Assembly (NCBI GenBank): GCA_949710005.1
Contig: OX453275.1
Location: forward strand, 10,909,019 to 10,973,018
Length of the DNA: 64,000 nucleotides
Direction of reading: 5' to 3'
DNA from: Ricordea florida
Lineage: Eukaryota; Cnidaria; Anthozoa; Corallimorpharia; Ricordeidae
Shown: in pieces, positions 42,803-53,761 of the stretch
Layout: every line of letters begins with the position of its first letter
How positions within the stretch are numbered: the stretch's first letter is position 1
Program-made: the position numbers and the translations under genes
The notes under the pieces: model-generated
What the model saw: only the letters and a program-made list of their open reading frames with translations
Told to the model about the DNA's origin: nothing
Database searches by the model: none

Positions 42803-43076
42803 GCACCGTTAATTGAAAAAATACACTTTGCAGTCATAAGACTGAATTACATGTAATAAAATTGTTTACAATAAAAATATATGCTGATAATAAAAAGAAT
42901 TATTTACAATAAGAATACGCTAGTAATAAGAAAATATGACGATAAAAAAAATTATTAAAGGCAATAGCTGATTATGAAACTGTTCCTGAACCTATTGGTT
43001 TTACAGACTGGGGCGGTAAAGGCGCGATCCGATCTCAGATTATAACTCCGCTGTGATCGTGGTGGCAGAAGGTGCC

Positions 43077-44130
43077 TCAGTCGTGGATGTAGTCAGCGGC
43101 TAGTTGTAGAGAGCTAGGCTTGGAGGCGGTAACAGCTTCAAAGACCGTAGTGTTGATTTCGGCGAATTTCCACAAGTGGAACCCTTCTGGGAGACGGAGA
43201 TCGTTTATCATCGGTAGAAATAGCCATGGACCCAAACGGATCCCCTGAGGCACTCCAGGAGGAACGTCCAGCCAATCGGATAACACTCCATTCACTTTCA
43301 CCCTCTGCTGTCTGCTCCTTAGGAAATCGATCACCCAGTTCACAGCTGTAGGTTTCACACCAACGCTTAGAAGCTTAGCGACCAATACATGATGGTCAAC
43401 AAGGTCGAAAGCTTTTCTAAAATCTAGAAGAGCAGTCCTTACAGTTGAGCCGGTGCCGTCCGTAGCACGTAACCAATAATGGAACATGGAGATCAAAGCG
43501 AACGTGGTGCATGAACCTGGAATAAATCCAAATTGTGCGGGATCGATGGTCGACAGCAGTCCTGGTTTCAATTCCTTATCGATAACAAATCCCTCCGCAA
43601 CCTTAGACAAGGTGGATGTCAATGAGATGGGTCTAAGGTCTTTATTGATGTCACTGACAGTAGGTGCTTTAGAAAGAGGCGGCACATCAGCAATCTTCCA
43701 AGCCCGGGTAACTTTACACTCGGAGAAGGAGGTATTAAGAATTTCTGCAATTGGTGCAGCCAGAATATCTGCATATTCCCTTAATTAATACCCAGTTTGG
43801 GAGATAGTCCGTCCCACTGGCGCGTGCCCAGCTGATTTCACGAAGTTTGCGCGTCACAGAGTATCCAGTGACTAAAATAGGCTGATCGTCGTCCATATCC
43901 ACGCGCACGCAGTCAATTAAGGGCGAGTATTCTTCCATGACGCTGACGAATGCGTTGTTTATTTTGTTTGCAAGGGTAGACTCGTCGCACACGAGGTCGG
44001 GGTGAAGAATAAAAATTAAGTCACGCCCTGTTGTTTTAACAGACCCGCAAAGCTGCTTAACCTCTCTCCACTAGTTGCGCGGTTTAGAATCTTTTGAGTC
44101 TGCTCCAAATTCTGTGTTCTTCAGCTGTAA
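43077..44130 (-). pseudogene. Non-LTR retrotransposon reverse transcriptase fragment, dead
   Basis: Minus-strand frames read DESTLANKINNAFVSVMEEY, then after a frameshift near 43750 ADILAAPIAEILNTSF, DLRPISLTSTLSKVAEGFV, LLDFRKAFDLVDH and VPPGVPQGIRLGPWLF. The catalytic Asp in DFRKAFD is present. The second active-site motif, where relatives have FADDTTV, reads FAEINTTV with an inserted codon and both Asp lost. The 5' and 3' ends are missing. It is a different clade from the LINE at 13430, closer to Jockey/RTE-like elements. Confidence 0.85.
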
Positions 44131-44505
44131 AAGGGAACAATGAACTTCAGCTTGTGAAGTAATGAAAAGTGGAATTTGTTGAGCCTAATGATTGGGTGGA
44201 AAGATTGTTCCGAATGCTACAGGCAAACTCAGAAAGAAAATCCGAGTTCTGCTATCAAGGGTCAAACAAGCTTTTCAAGCGTAGATTTTGTTTTTAAGTT
44301 TGAAAAAAAAAACGCTTGTAAATTACACTTCTAAACATTTCAGTGAATTGACCCCCAGATTCACTAAATACTATCCTCACTGTTTCATAATCCTTTCACT
44401 CTGACATTCAAATCCTGATTGTGTGCAAGATGTATGTCCCATAAACCTACTTTAACGGTCTTAGGGTATTATGGTCTTTGCGAACATGCGAGCACTGTGT
44501 TTTAA

Positions 44506-44767
44506 GTAAAGGTCCGGCTAAAAGGTAGGCAGACGTACGACAAAACTCATTAAAGAGGAACGAACAGTTAATTGTTAATTTCATTTAAATCGCCTCATCT
44601 TATTGGCTAATACCAAAAAAAAAAACAGAAAAAACAATGAAAAAAGTCCAAAAAACGTCTTTTTCATACCTTGTCTTTTCCATACCCCTATATTTTCTGT
44701 CTCTCGACTAAATTTGGCTTTTGCTCTATGCGGCAATTAGCACTATGCTTCTTAGCCGGACCACCAC
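44506..44767. mobile_element. TTAA-type MITE copy 1 (GTCCGGCTAA ends)
   Basis: Ends GTAAAGGTCCGGCTAAAAGG and CTTCTTAGCCGGACCACCAC. TTAA on both sides (44502-44505, 44768-44771). It contains GCCTCATCTTATTGGCTAAT and AATTTGGCTTTTGCTCTATG. A TTAA target is typical of piggyBac or Kolobok elements. Same family as 45736-46032, opposite orientation. Confidence 0.8.
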
Positions 44768-45144
44768 TTAATATTTCGCGAGCACGAACAACGACTGAAT
44801 TTGTCTTGCGAGCATCGAGTACTTTAGAAAAATTCAATTGGCATATTTGTCTAACTTATGTTATTAACTTTTGTTATTGCAGGTTATTGTCGTGCGCTTT
44901 AACTAAACTCGACAGCCAGATTGAAAGAATCTCAGCACGATGTAGTAAAAAATTAGATCTGTACCAAAACATCGACGAAGACCGATTCACGAACTTTCGA
45001 GCAATCTAGCAAATCTCAACGAGAATTCAAGCATGCAAGCAATCGCGAAAAATTTGCGAGCACGAGCAAGCGAGCAATCGCCTAGAATTTGTGAACAAAT
45101 CGAGCAGCGGCCAAATTTTGCGAGCGCTTGAAAATTTGAAGGGA

Positions 45145-45152
45145 CTACTATA

Positions 45153-45190
<38 letters not shown>
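45145..45190. repeat. (AAT)n microsatellite
   Basis: ATAATAATAAT run ahead of a SINE copy. Confidence 0.85.
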
Positions 45191-45191
<1 letters not shown>

Positions 45192-45264
45192 AGGATAGCA
45201 CGTAACAGCCATAGAATCAACTAACATAGAAACAAAGTAACATCCATTAAATCAACTTATTATT

Positions 45265-45546
45265 TAAAGGACGACCACAACACCGGGATCTACGTCCCCC
45301 ACTCTTTTCGAACAGAGTTGTGGGATCTTTAACGTGCTACAAGAACAGTGCTGTGAGACAGGGCCGACGGTTTTTCTTCTCGTTATCCGAGAAGACTAGG
45401 ATTTCTAACCATTCGAAGATGCCATACCAAAGGCAGCACATTCTCCTCAATTGTTTTAAGACTTTGAGTGTTGGTCCGGCCGAGGTTTGAACCCACGACC
45501 TGCCGCTCGTCAGGCCGGCGCTCTATCAACTGAGCTAACCGGGCGG
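45265..45546 (-). repeat. tRNA-derived SINE copy 1
   Basis: The minus-strand head CGGTTAGCTCAGTTGATAGA (A box) and GGTCGTGGGTTCAAACCTCG (B box) come from a tRNA. The body carries AGTCTTCTCGGATAACGAGA and CACGTTAAAGATCCCACAA, shared with the copy at 55725. It is not a tRNA gene: the acceptor stem does not pair. Confidence 0.75.
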
Positions 45547-45735
45547 CGTTACCCATACTGGTCTTGTTCCCTCGAGTCTCCTATAGCTCAATGGTTGAAC
45601 CAGTCCGCATTACGTAATAGCCAGAAGGATAATGTTATTACCAGAGGCAAATGTCAGTTGAGACAGAAAGTGACGTCACACAACAACGGCATCCTACAAT
45701 GGCCTAACAACAGCAAACGCCGTGTTTGAATTTAA

Positions 45736-46032
45736 GTAATGGTCCGACTAAGAAGCAGGCAGGAAAACAATGGTGCTCGGCAATAGTGTCGGTTAATTTT
45801 TTGGTGCTATTTGGCGCATAGAGCAAAAGCCAAATTTGGCCGAGAGACAGAAAATAGGGATATGGAAAAGACAAGGTCTAAAAATGACGTCGTTTTTAAT
45901 TTTTGTTTTTTCAGAGATTTTTTGGTATTAGCCAATGAGATGAGGCGATTTTAATGGAATTTACAATTAACAGTTCGCTCTTTTTTACTGAGTTTTGCCG
46001 TACACCTGCCCACCTTTTAGCCGAACCATTAC
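45736..46032. mobile_element. TTAA-type MITE copy 2
   Basis: Reverse orientation of the element at 44506. Ends GTAATGGTCCGACTAAGAAG and CCTTTTAGCCGAACCATTAC. TTAA on both sides (45732-45735, 46033-46036). The two copies with the SINE between form a 1.5-kb inverted structure. Confidence 0.8.
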
Positions 46033-46314
46033 TTAAAGCGAAACTGTTTGTATTGATGCACCGTGGGCAGTTAAATGATTCAAAGAAATTTGAACTTCCA
46101 GCTCAGAGGGGAAGAAGTTTTTCAGAATCCAGGCAAACTCCAAAACAGTAATGAATGTTTCATATGCTGTGCCCCCATCAATTAAACTTTATTACTTTTT
46201 TCTTGAAAGCTCAATGTTCTCACTTTGTCAAGAGAAGCGTATAACTGAAACTCAATAAAAATAACTTTCAAGAATTTAAGCATTTTCCTGGTACTCCTTT
46301 CAACAAAGTGATTT

Positions 46315-46732
46315 CAACCGTACCGAGCCCAATCAAATGTTTGTAGTTATCTTATAGGCTGTGCAGTAGTTTTGATGTGGACATTAGTATAGGTAATCAA
46401 ATGATTTCGAGTGCAATTTGGGATAAATCAGCACGAGTACATTTTTCAAAGGCTAAACCAAATTTGTAGTCTGAAAAATTTACGAGTGCTGATTTATCCC
46501 AAATTGCACGAGACAAATCATGTGATTACTTGTTAATAATATACATGCAAAAATTTAATTTCAACTTTCTGCACTCAATTTCAATTTTCTGCACTGTTTG
46601 GGATTAATTGACGTGCTCTCAGCCAATGAGCATGCTGAAATTTTTTCATGTATATTATTACAACCGTACCGAGCCTAATAAAATGTTTGTAGCTAATTTA
46701 TAGGCTGTGCAGTAGTTTTGATGTGGACATTA
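46315..46732. repeat. 72-bp direct repeat flanking a palindromic MITE
   Basis: A 72-bp segment starting CAACCGTACCGAGCC and ending GATGTGGACATTA occurs at 46315-46386 and 46661-46732. Between them lies the palindromic element at 46387-46660. Confidence 0.75.
46387..46660. mobile_element. Palindromic MITE copy 1 (GGGATAAATCAGCACGAGTA arms)
   Basis: The inverted arms share AATTTGGGATAAATCAGCAC. The tail AATATACATGCAAAAATTT is itself inverted near 46640-46660. A close copy is at 60475-60777, and a third, interrupted copy surrounds 61236-63770. Confidence 0.75.
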
Positions 46733-46862
46733 AACAAGAAAGTGCTTTTTTTTATCACTCGTGGAAATGCAATTTCACAATTGATTTACAGTGCGACCAC
46801 TCGAACCAAGGCCACCCAAGCAAATTTTGATACAAATTATCCAATCACGATCCAGTATCTAA

Positions 46863-47132
46863 GGGACGGACTATTGGAAAAGTGATGGGGGGGGGGGGAA
46901 TTTTCAGCTTGCTCGAATTTTTTTTTTTTTCGCTCACTGCTTGTGCAGGAATTTTTTTTTCAGGCGAACCCCTCTGCACGAATTTTTTTTACTACGTGTG
47001 AAAAAGTCACAATTGGACCTTCCTTCTGCATGAATTCTTTTTTTTACCTTCTTCTTTGCAGAAGCTTTCTTTTTTTTTTGTTTTTTTCCTCACCCCCCCC
47101 CCCCCCCCATCACTTTTCTAATGGTCCGTCCC
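46863..47132. mobile_element. Tourist/Harbinger-like MITE with G-tract ends, copy 1
   Basis: TIRs GGGACGGACTATTGGAAAAG then TGATGGGGGGG, inverted at the right end (ACTTTTCTAATGGTCCGTCC). TAA is duplicated (46860-46862, 47133-47135), the PIF/Harbinger 3-bp target. The interior has repeated T-tract units, TTTTTTTT followed by GTGCAGGAATT or CTGCACGAATT. Non-autonomous. Confidence 0.82.
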
Positions 47133-47135
47133 TAA

Positions 47136-49870
47136 ACAATAGAACCTCTTAAAATGTTTTTGTATTTCAAGACATATCCAAATTGAAAAAGAATCATCCT
47201 GGTCGGTAGATTGGGTTACCTTGGTTCGAGCAGCCGCACTGCCGGCAACTAGCACCGAGCATTTCATTCTGGTTGTATGTTTTGAGAGCGACTTTTGGGC
47301 ATTTTTGAGCCTACATTTGTAAGTAAACTTTCCGTCTAAGGCTAGGATTGAATAAACGCCCGAAAATACATCATGAAGAAACAAAGGCTCCAAGCATTTT
47401 GCTCGATTGTATATATAATCGCCCCAAGCGTCTTTAAGCAAGTCTAAAAAAACGTTTTTTATACCTTGTTGTCTTCAATCAATTTAGATAAAAGTTGCCT
47501 CTATGTAGAGAAAAAGCAAACAAATGTTTGACAATTGCAACTGTTGACTGTCTGTGAGTAAAACGAGAATATAATAACAAATTCTTATCAAAAACCTTAA
47601 TTCTTTAACCAAACTTTATGGTTCGATTTTTAAATATAAAAATAAATAAAATTAAAAATGATTAACAAGGATCCAGAGTGGAAGCAATGGAAGTCTTGAT
47701 TTGGGCGAACGCCCTGCATCGAAAATCAACGCAGTTGTTCGGTCAAAGATGCATCTACCCTGAACATTCAGTCGACCGAGATGTCGGAAATAGTGTTAAC
47801 TTGTGCACTCACATGTTAGCGTATTTTCTTCCTTCGTCGCCTTTCACCTGTCAGGAATTTTAACTTTACACAATGTATGTCTTATTCACTTAATCCATAA
47901 TCTATTGCTAAAGGGAAAGGTCGTTCCGTCAGTGCTTCATAAGTGGATGTGGCAAATGGCGGTGGCTGATTTTGAACACTAATAATTTCAACCTCAATAA
48001 TGCCGTGAGAACTAAAAGGAAGGAAGAAATATAAGTTTTCCAGCTGCATAATGGCGTCAGAAAATAATAAATAATCTGTTTTATTGAGGTTCTGAATAAT
48101 AAGGTACTTACATATAGAATTAAAAGTATTTGTCAGCCTAGCCTATGAAGGAGCATTTGTTATTGCAAAGCAAGAAAACAGCACTGAAAAAGTGCTCGTC
48201 TGTAGATCTAAACGGAATGTTGCCAATCTTAGACTTTAAAATTCACTGTCACAGAGCTTGGATAGTAACAGAAAACCTGATAAAATATTTTATTAGGAAG
48301 CGTTCAATCACACAGTCTGTTGGCCTTAAGAAAAGCTCCATGAAGCGAAAACAACAAATAACAAACTACACCAATCAACAGTCATCATCTGAAAGCTGAA
48401 TAGTCCTCTACATTAAATAGAGAGAGCTCCTCAGAAAACAGCTCTTCTTTAGAGCTTTAATTCAATACAGATACGAATTCAGAAGGTTTCCGTTTCACAA
48501 GGGCTCGAACTAAAGTGCTTTTTCACTCAGTGAGAAATACAACTCACTGTAAGTTTTTCCAGACACTTCATGACTCTGTAATTGCTTTCGCATTTGTCAA
48601 AAGAAAAAAGGGCATTTCCGGCTACAACATTGACATTGAAAGGTCATTAATGCGAATGCACGTGTTGCAGGAGAACAAAAACATTTGAGTGCTTTGTGCC
48701 CTTTTCATTTTTCTTTGATGAATGCCTGACTCGGAATGGAAAAATACTGTTTCTGTAAACAGGCAAGCAAATATCTCTGTTGTGATTCTATTTTTAACGC
48801 TAGAGAGGAACTTTGGACTTCAGAAGCTCATAAGGCTTCCATTATTTCCAGCCTGTTCTTGTTGTCGAATGTTCGCACGATTTCTGACAACGACTTTCCA
48901 AACGTCATAAAAGGTTGTCAATTACAAGAGTTTCGTCTTTGCATAACCCCCAAATTGCCTTTTCCCTTGTTCGTGAGATAATAGCGATTCAGACGGCCGA
49001 TAGTTCAATTATCTCGATGTGCATTAAGAGAATATACAAATAGTATTTGAATCCAGACTCTTTACCGTCCGTCAGGAATAACCTAACAAAGTGGCAACAA
49101 CAGTTGAACCTTAAAATCTTGATTTGTTATCCGTTAAATCCCGGAGTATGGTTACCTGATATAGAAGATTTCCAACCTGAGGGATCATTGACTATTTTCA
49201 ACAACCAACTAAGATCACAATTTAGAAACGCAAGTAGAGACCTCCGATAGAAGGTAAGTTGGATGTAAGATATTCGACTCAAGAAATAAATTCTCTATTC
49301 TAATTGGCTTATTAATAGCAGTCTTTCTTTTCCCAAACTGAAAAGAGATTAAAATTTTAAGAAGAAACAAAATTGCAAAAACAATATTTTGCTTCCGAAG
49401 ACTAGCAGTAAGAAATACAACGAAAGCGTACCGTGAGCAAGACACACCTGTCGGTTATTTTTTCATGCATGTTATTACAAAATTCTCTCGTCGACTTTTC
49501 ACAGAGAGCAAATTTCACTCGATCTCATTCGTGTACACTTTTGCTAGTTTTAAATTGTAGTCGAAATTTTTAAATTTTTTTTTTACAATTTATTATGTTT
49601 ATGTTTTGTTTGGACCGTACAAAGGACTTCTTTGCTTAATTAAGTTAAGCAAAAATACATGAACCTGTTTTGTTAGATGGTCATTTCGTTGAATTACAGG
49701 CCATCTCACTATTGTGCTATCTTTCTCCTTCCTTCATCAACTTTTCCAGCAATGATCAAGCAGAATCGCACCCAGATATAGTTGGTAGTTAGAGGAACAT
49801 TGTATAAGTTAAACACCGTATTGTCAGCGAGTGATTAACTACGTAACTGATATTCTTTTAGAAACGTATT
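47136..49870. other. Intergenic, no gene recognised
   Basis: Several frames of 60-110 codons exist (for example 47118-47441 minus and 48145-48399 plus) but none shows a domain I recognise. Mostly AT-rich spacer before receptor 3. Untranslated exons of that gene could be here. Confidence 0.45.
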
Positions 49871-50851
49871 ATGGAGGAGACTTTCAAGACGAACTTGAGT
49901 GATTACGTAACAACGACCAACCCCACTGAGGCAAGCACCACACAAGAATCCTGCGATGGCACTTTAGAGACAACATTTCTGATATTAAACAGTATAACAG
50001 CTGCCATCATAATCCCAGGCAATCTCTTGGTGGTCCTGGTCATTGGGTCAAATTGTCGCCTGCGACAACAACAGATGAACATATTCCTGGCCTCGTTATC
50101 TTTGTCCGACATAGTTATGGGAGCATGCGTGGTTCCAGGTTTCGCGCTCTTTTGCTCCGGATGTACGACGTACCCTCTCAGCAAGTACTGTTGGTTTCTC
50201 AGGGGTCCAAAAGATGTTGCTCTTGCCTCAGGTATTTACAATGTCCTCGCCATTTCCTACGATCGGTGCTTGGCAATTTACTGGCCTCTAAAGTATTCGG
50301 CAACGATGACGAAGCGCAGAGTGATCGCCATTATCTGCTCCATTTGGGTACTATCGATCTTGATTGCCTCGATGCGCAATTTTTGGCAACATACAACAAC
50401 TGGTGCAGAGTTGGAGCGTATTGACGGAATTTACAACATGGTATTAGTCATCGGGGTCCTTTCGACACCTATAATTATAGTTTCTGTGATAAATGTTGCA
50501 ATGATATTCACCATCAGGAGGCAGTCGACTCAAGTCAACGCACAAAGAACCCAAGGAGGGCTCGATATGCTGGAGACGGAAGTGATCAAACTTGAGACAA
50601 GAAGCAGTCGCAAAGGTACCATAACATGTCTGCTCGTTATCACCGTGTTCGTGTTATCCTGGATTCCGAGAATCATCTTCAACATCCACTTCTTGATTGT
50701 GGGAGAAATGGCACTGGCCAACAAGCTGCTGATCAAGGCTTCCATGTTTTTCTTAGCCCTGCAGTCTTCTGCTAACCCCTTCATTTACTCATTGGCCAGG
50801 GCTGAATTTCGACAGGCTGCGATAAGGCTACTGAAATACAGCGGACAGTAA
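49871..50851 (+). CDS. Class A (rhodopsin-like) orphan GPCR 3
   Basis: 326 residues, single exon, seven membrane spans. GNLLVVLVIG in TM1, LASLSLSDIVMG in TM2, SYDRCLAIYWPLKY after TM3 (DRC in place of DRY), SWIPR in TM6 (the usual Cys of CWxP is Ser), NPFIYSLARAEFRQAA in TM7/helix 8. The loop 1 motif CSGC and the TM3 Cys (KYCWFL) are present; loop 2 (RNFWQHTTTGAEL) has no Cys. The shared FWQH in loop 2 ties it to receptors 1 and 2. The start is the ATG at 49871. The C-tail is short. A possible AATAAA at 50869 lies very close to the stop. Ligand unknown. Confidence 0.93.
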   Translation: MEETFKTNLSDYVTTTNPTEASTTQESCDGTLETTFLILNSITAAIIIPGNLLVVLVIGSNCRLRQQQMNIFLASLSLSDIVMGACVVPGFALFCSGCTTYPLSKYCWFLRGPKDVALASGIYNVLAISYDRCLAIYWPLKYSATMTKRRVIAIICSIWVLSILIASMRNFWQHTTTGAELERIDGIYNMVLVIGVLSTPIIIVSVINVAMIFTIRRQSTQVNAQRTQGGLDMLETEVIKLETRSSRKGTITCLLVITVFVLSWIPRIIFNIHFLIVGEMALANKLLIKASMFFLALQSSANPFIYSLARAEFRQAAIRLLKYSGQ

Positions 50852-50874
50852 CAGGTGCAACTATCCCAAATAAA

Positions 50875-52973
50875 ATTTCTGAATTGCGCATGCGGGGAAT
50901 TTCGTAGTCTGAGGAACCGTGATGACACCAACATAAAACCAGTTCAAGACATGTCTGTTAAGAATCGGAGATTACTTCTCCTGTTCGTAAAAAAAGTGAA
51001 TAATTTATCATTAGATAATTACCGATGTGAAGAGAAAACATTGTTGTCTGGGCAGAGGTTGTCAAGGCTTTTTCTAAAAACAAAAATCTAAATCAGTTTG
51101 GTTTCTGTGATTTAATGTAATACCTTGAAAGATATATGTGGATTTTCAGACATCGTGACAAGAACACAAGTGCTGTACACATATTCTGAAGTTGTAATAT
51201 CCTTCTTCTCTAAAGAATCATGTGTTAACCATTTTCAAAGTTGCTCATGTAAACAACACTGTTGTTATCTTGTCAATATCATGGGCGACAAATTACTCCT
51301 TAATTTTGGAGCGAAATTTCAGCGTTAATTTATAATTTCAGAAAGTGAAATTACAATGTTATTTTGGAAACTTCTCAGGCTACGGTGCCAAAAGTTGAAG
51401 TCTAGTTTGAAAATGTTGACGAGCAATTTCACTAATTTGTCGTCCATGGTATTAATAGGTAATCAAAGGTATTATACTCGTGAAACTAGGGAATAATGTC
51501 ACTGGCATTTTGTCCAAAATCGAATAATTTCTCTCGCCTATTATTAGAATTTGAACAAAAGGGGCTTGAAATTATTCCCTAATTTCACTCATACAAACAC
51601 GTTAGCATCACGGGGTTACCATTCGTTTATCCTCGTTTTTGCTACTATGCATGGGTCAATTTTACGTGTTACCATCCCCCTCCCCCCACCAGGCAATCCT
51701 CCGGACAGGTCCAGCCTTACGGTTCCGGGAAAGGGGAATTGTTTACGGCAGGTCTGTCCCCGGGGTAGGGGGTGGGGCAAATTAAAAATAACTCCTCTTT
51801 GTTTTTGTGAAGTATGTCATTTCCCTGTTAACACGCACGATGGCGTCGGTCACTTCGAAAGCTAACCCAATTCCAGGGAAAATCGCTGGAAAAGGATTAG
51901 CCTCTCAAAACTGAAGTCTGTATTCGAAGGTACGCTTAATATGACTTGTGAAACAAATGCTCGTATGACGCAGGCTTGTGCGAAAATCGATGTACTAGAA
52001 TGTAAAAGCACGTGATGAAAAAGATTATCAAAAATACGCAATAACCTTTGTGGAAACCTTATCAATTACTACATATGTATGATTTGTAGATTGTTCAAAC
52101 CCAGTTTGATAATGCTATTATTTTAATGTTAATTAGCTAGCGACTTGTTTTGTGTGTTTATCCAGTGTTTTAATGAGCCATAAAATGTAAAGCAAGCGGC
52201 CGCAAGCAATTAGAGAACAAACGTAAATTTTCAGCAAAATGTTGACGCGTTTGTACATTTTTACTCGCAAAGAATAAACAACTAGACTATTTGATCAACT
52301 ATGATAAATTGCCTCAGTTGCCTGCCAAAGCAAGATGGCTCGAGCGTTGTCCTCTTGGATTCTTCCCGCATCTCGTAATAGACGAGAAGAGGCCGTGAGG
52401 AAGTCCGTGTAAAAATGTCCTGCTAATCTTTGTACAGGTACAGGACGTGGTATAACGGATATCAACATCTTGCTTCAACTTCATGAACGGGGAAAGGGGA
52501 TAAGAGCGTTACCTCCAAGTTCAATCATAAATACAGTGATGCTTTGTGTGAACGGGACGGGCTGACTGACAATGAGATAGCAAACGTGGCCAAGAAGTGT
52601 CCTATCTCAGTAGAAGATATGAAATTTTGGGTGGACCACACTGAACACACGCGAAAAAAAAAAAAAAAAAACGAAAGAGAGGAGCGCGAAACAAGCAACA
52701 GGAATGCCTCTTAAGGCCTCGTCCTTACAAACCATCAAAACTCAATTTCGTTTTCCTTATCATCGTCATTAGATTTAAATATTTGCATTGAAGCAATGGT
52801 GTTATCAGAAAGTTCCAGGGATGAGGAACTATCCCTTTCGGTCTGCCCGGGAGTGGGGAATAAATGATAATATTTTTCTGTGAACCTCAATAATAAGTAT
52901 TACTTTCCAGTGACAGTGTATGTGAATTTTACATTCTATCCAACACCTCAGGTATGGCGCCTCTACTGTTTAA
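50875..52973. other. Intergenic, no gene recognised
   Basis: Contains a C-rich/G-rich inverted pair at about 51670-51780. A possible decayed frame at 52535-52715 reads CERDGLTDNEIANVAKKCPI then WVDHTEHTRKKKK; it looks protein-like but I cannot name it. Confidence 0.4.
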
Positions 52974-52978
52974 TAGAA

Positions 52979-53226
52979 GCAAAGAGAAAATGAGGTAAGA
53001 GAACATATCTTCCATACTATGATAAGGGGACAGAATCTATTTTTAGCTCCGAAAACTACTTTAACTGACCAATGGCTGGTGTTCTTCTCTTCACGTGGTT
53101 GTAATTTCAATGCACCATGTGGAAACCGCGCAGCCATGGAAAGAGATGTAAATAGGTCCCGCGCTAAATATTCTGTCCCCTTATCATATCAGACCGGATT
53201 ATGCTCTCTTTCCTCATTTTCTCTTG
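52979..53226. mobile_element. MITE copy B, GCAAAGAG-type TIRs, 5-bp TSD
   Basis: Same family as 2362-2668. The left end GCAAAGAGAAAATGAGGTAA is inverted on the right (CCTCATTTTCTCTTG). TAGAA flanks both ends (52974-52978 and 53227-53231). The core GATAAGGGGACAGAATCTAT is shared with copy A. Confidence 0.75.
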
Positions 53227-53761
53227 TAGAAGCTTGGGGCTGTGAATTAATGGCCAATCAGGTCAAAGATTTGTTTAACATATTTCTGCTTGTTCAACTG
53301 GTTCTTGGCAGAAGCTGAATCGTATTCTTAAACGGCGATTCTTGGGAAAATTAGATCTTTAATTTTTAACCATGAAGGAGGCCTGCTGTGCTATGCTCTT
53401 TGCATACAACCTCTTTTCAGCGCAATTCTAACCCTTACCTCAAGAAAGAAAATCGTTAATAAAAAAACTAAAATAATGATAGTAAAACAAAAACGGCGAA
53501 TTTTCAATATATGCCCTCATTGGATATTGGGTTTTATCTTTCTTGACGTAAAACAAACGGATGAGCATGTGCAGTTGGTTTTCTGCGATGTCATTGCTAG
53601 TTTTAAACGACATATGGTTTTGAAGTAAACTTTTCACTAGATTGTTGGCGCCAGGGATTTAGGTTATTAGCCCTTGAAATAGAATTAAGACGTATTTTTC
53701 TCGTCAGCACAAAACCTCTTTCGGGGCACTGAAGGAACCTTTTCTCTCACTACAATTGAAC

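Noticed and set aside
45265-45546. Functional tRNA gene at the A box/B box match
   Set aside because: Acceptor-stem pairing is absent and the sequence continues into a SINE body shared with 55725-56112.
46920-47160. Phe/Leu-rich frame in the T-tracts
   Set aside because: It is translation of the MITE interior (T-tract units) and ends with the element.
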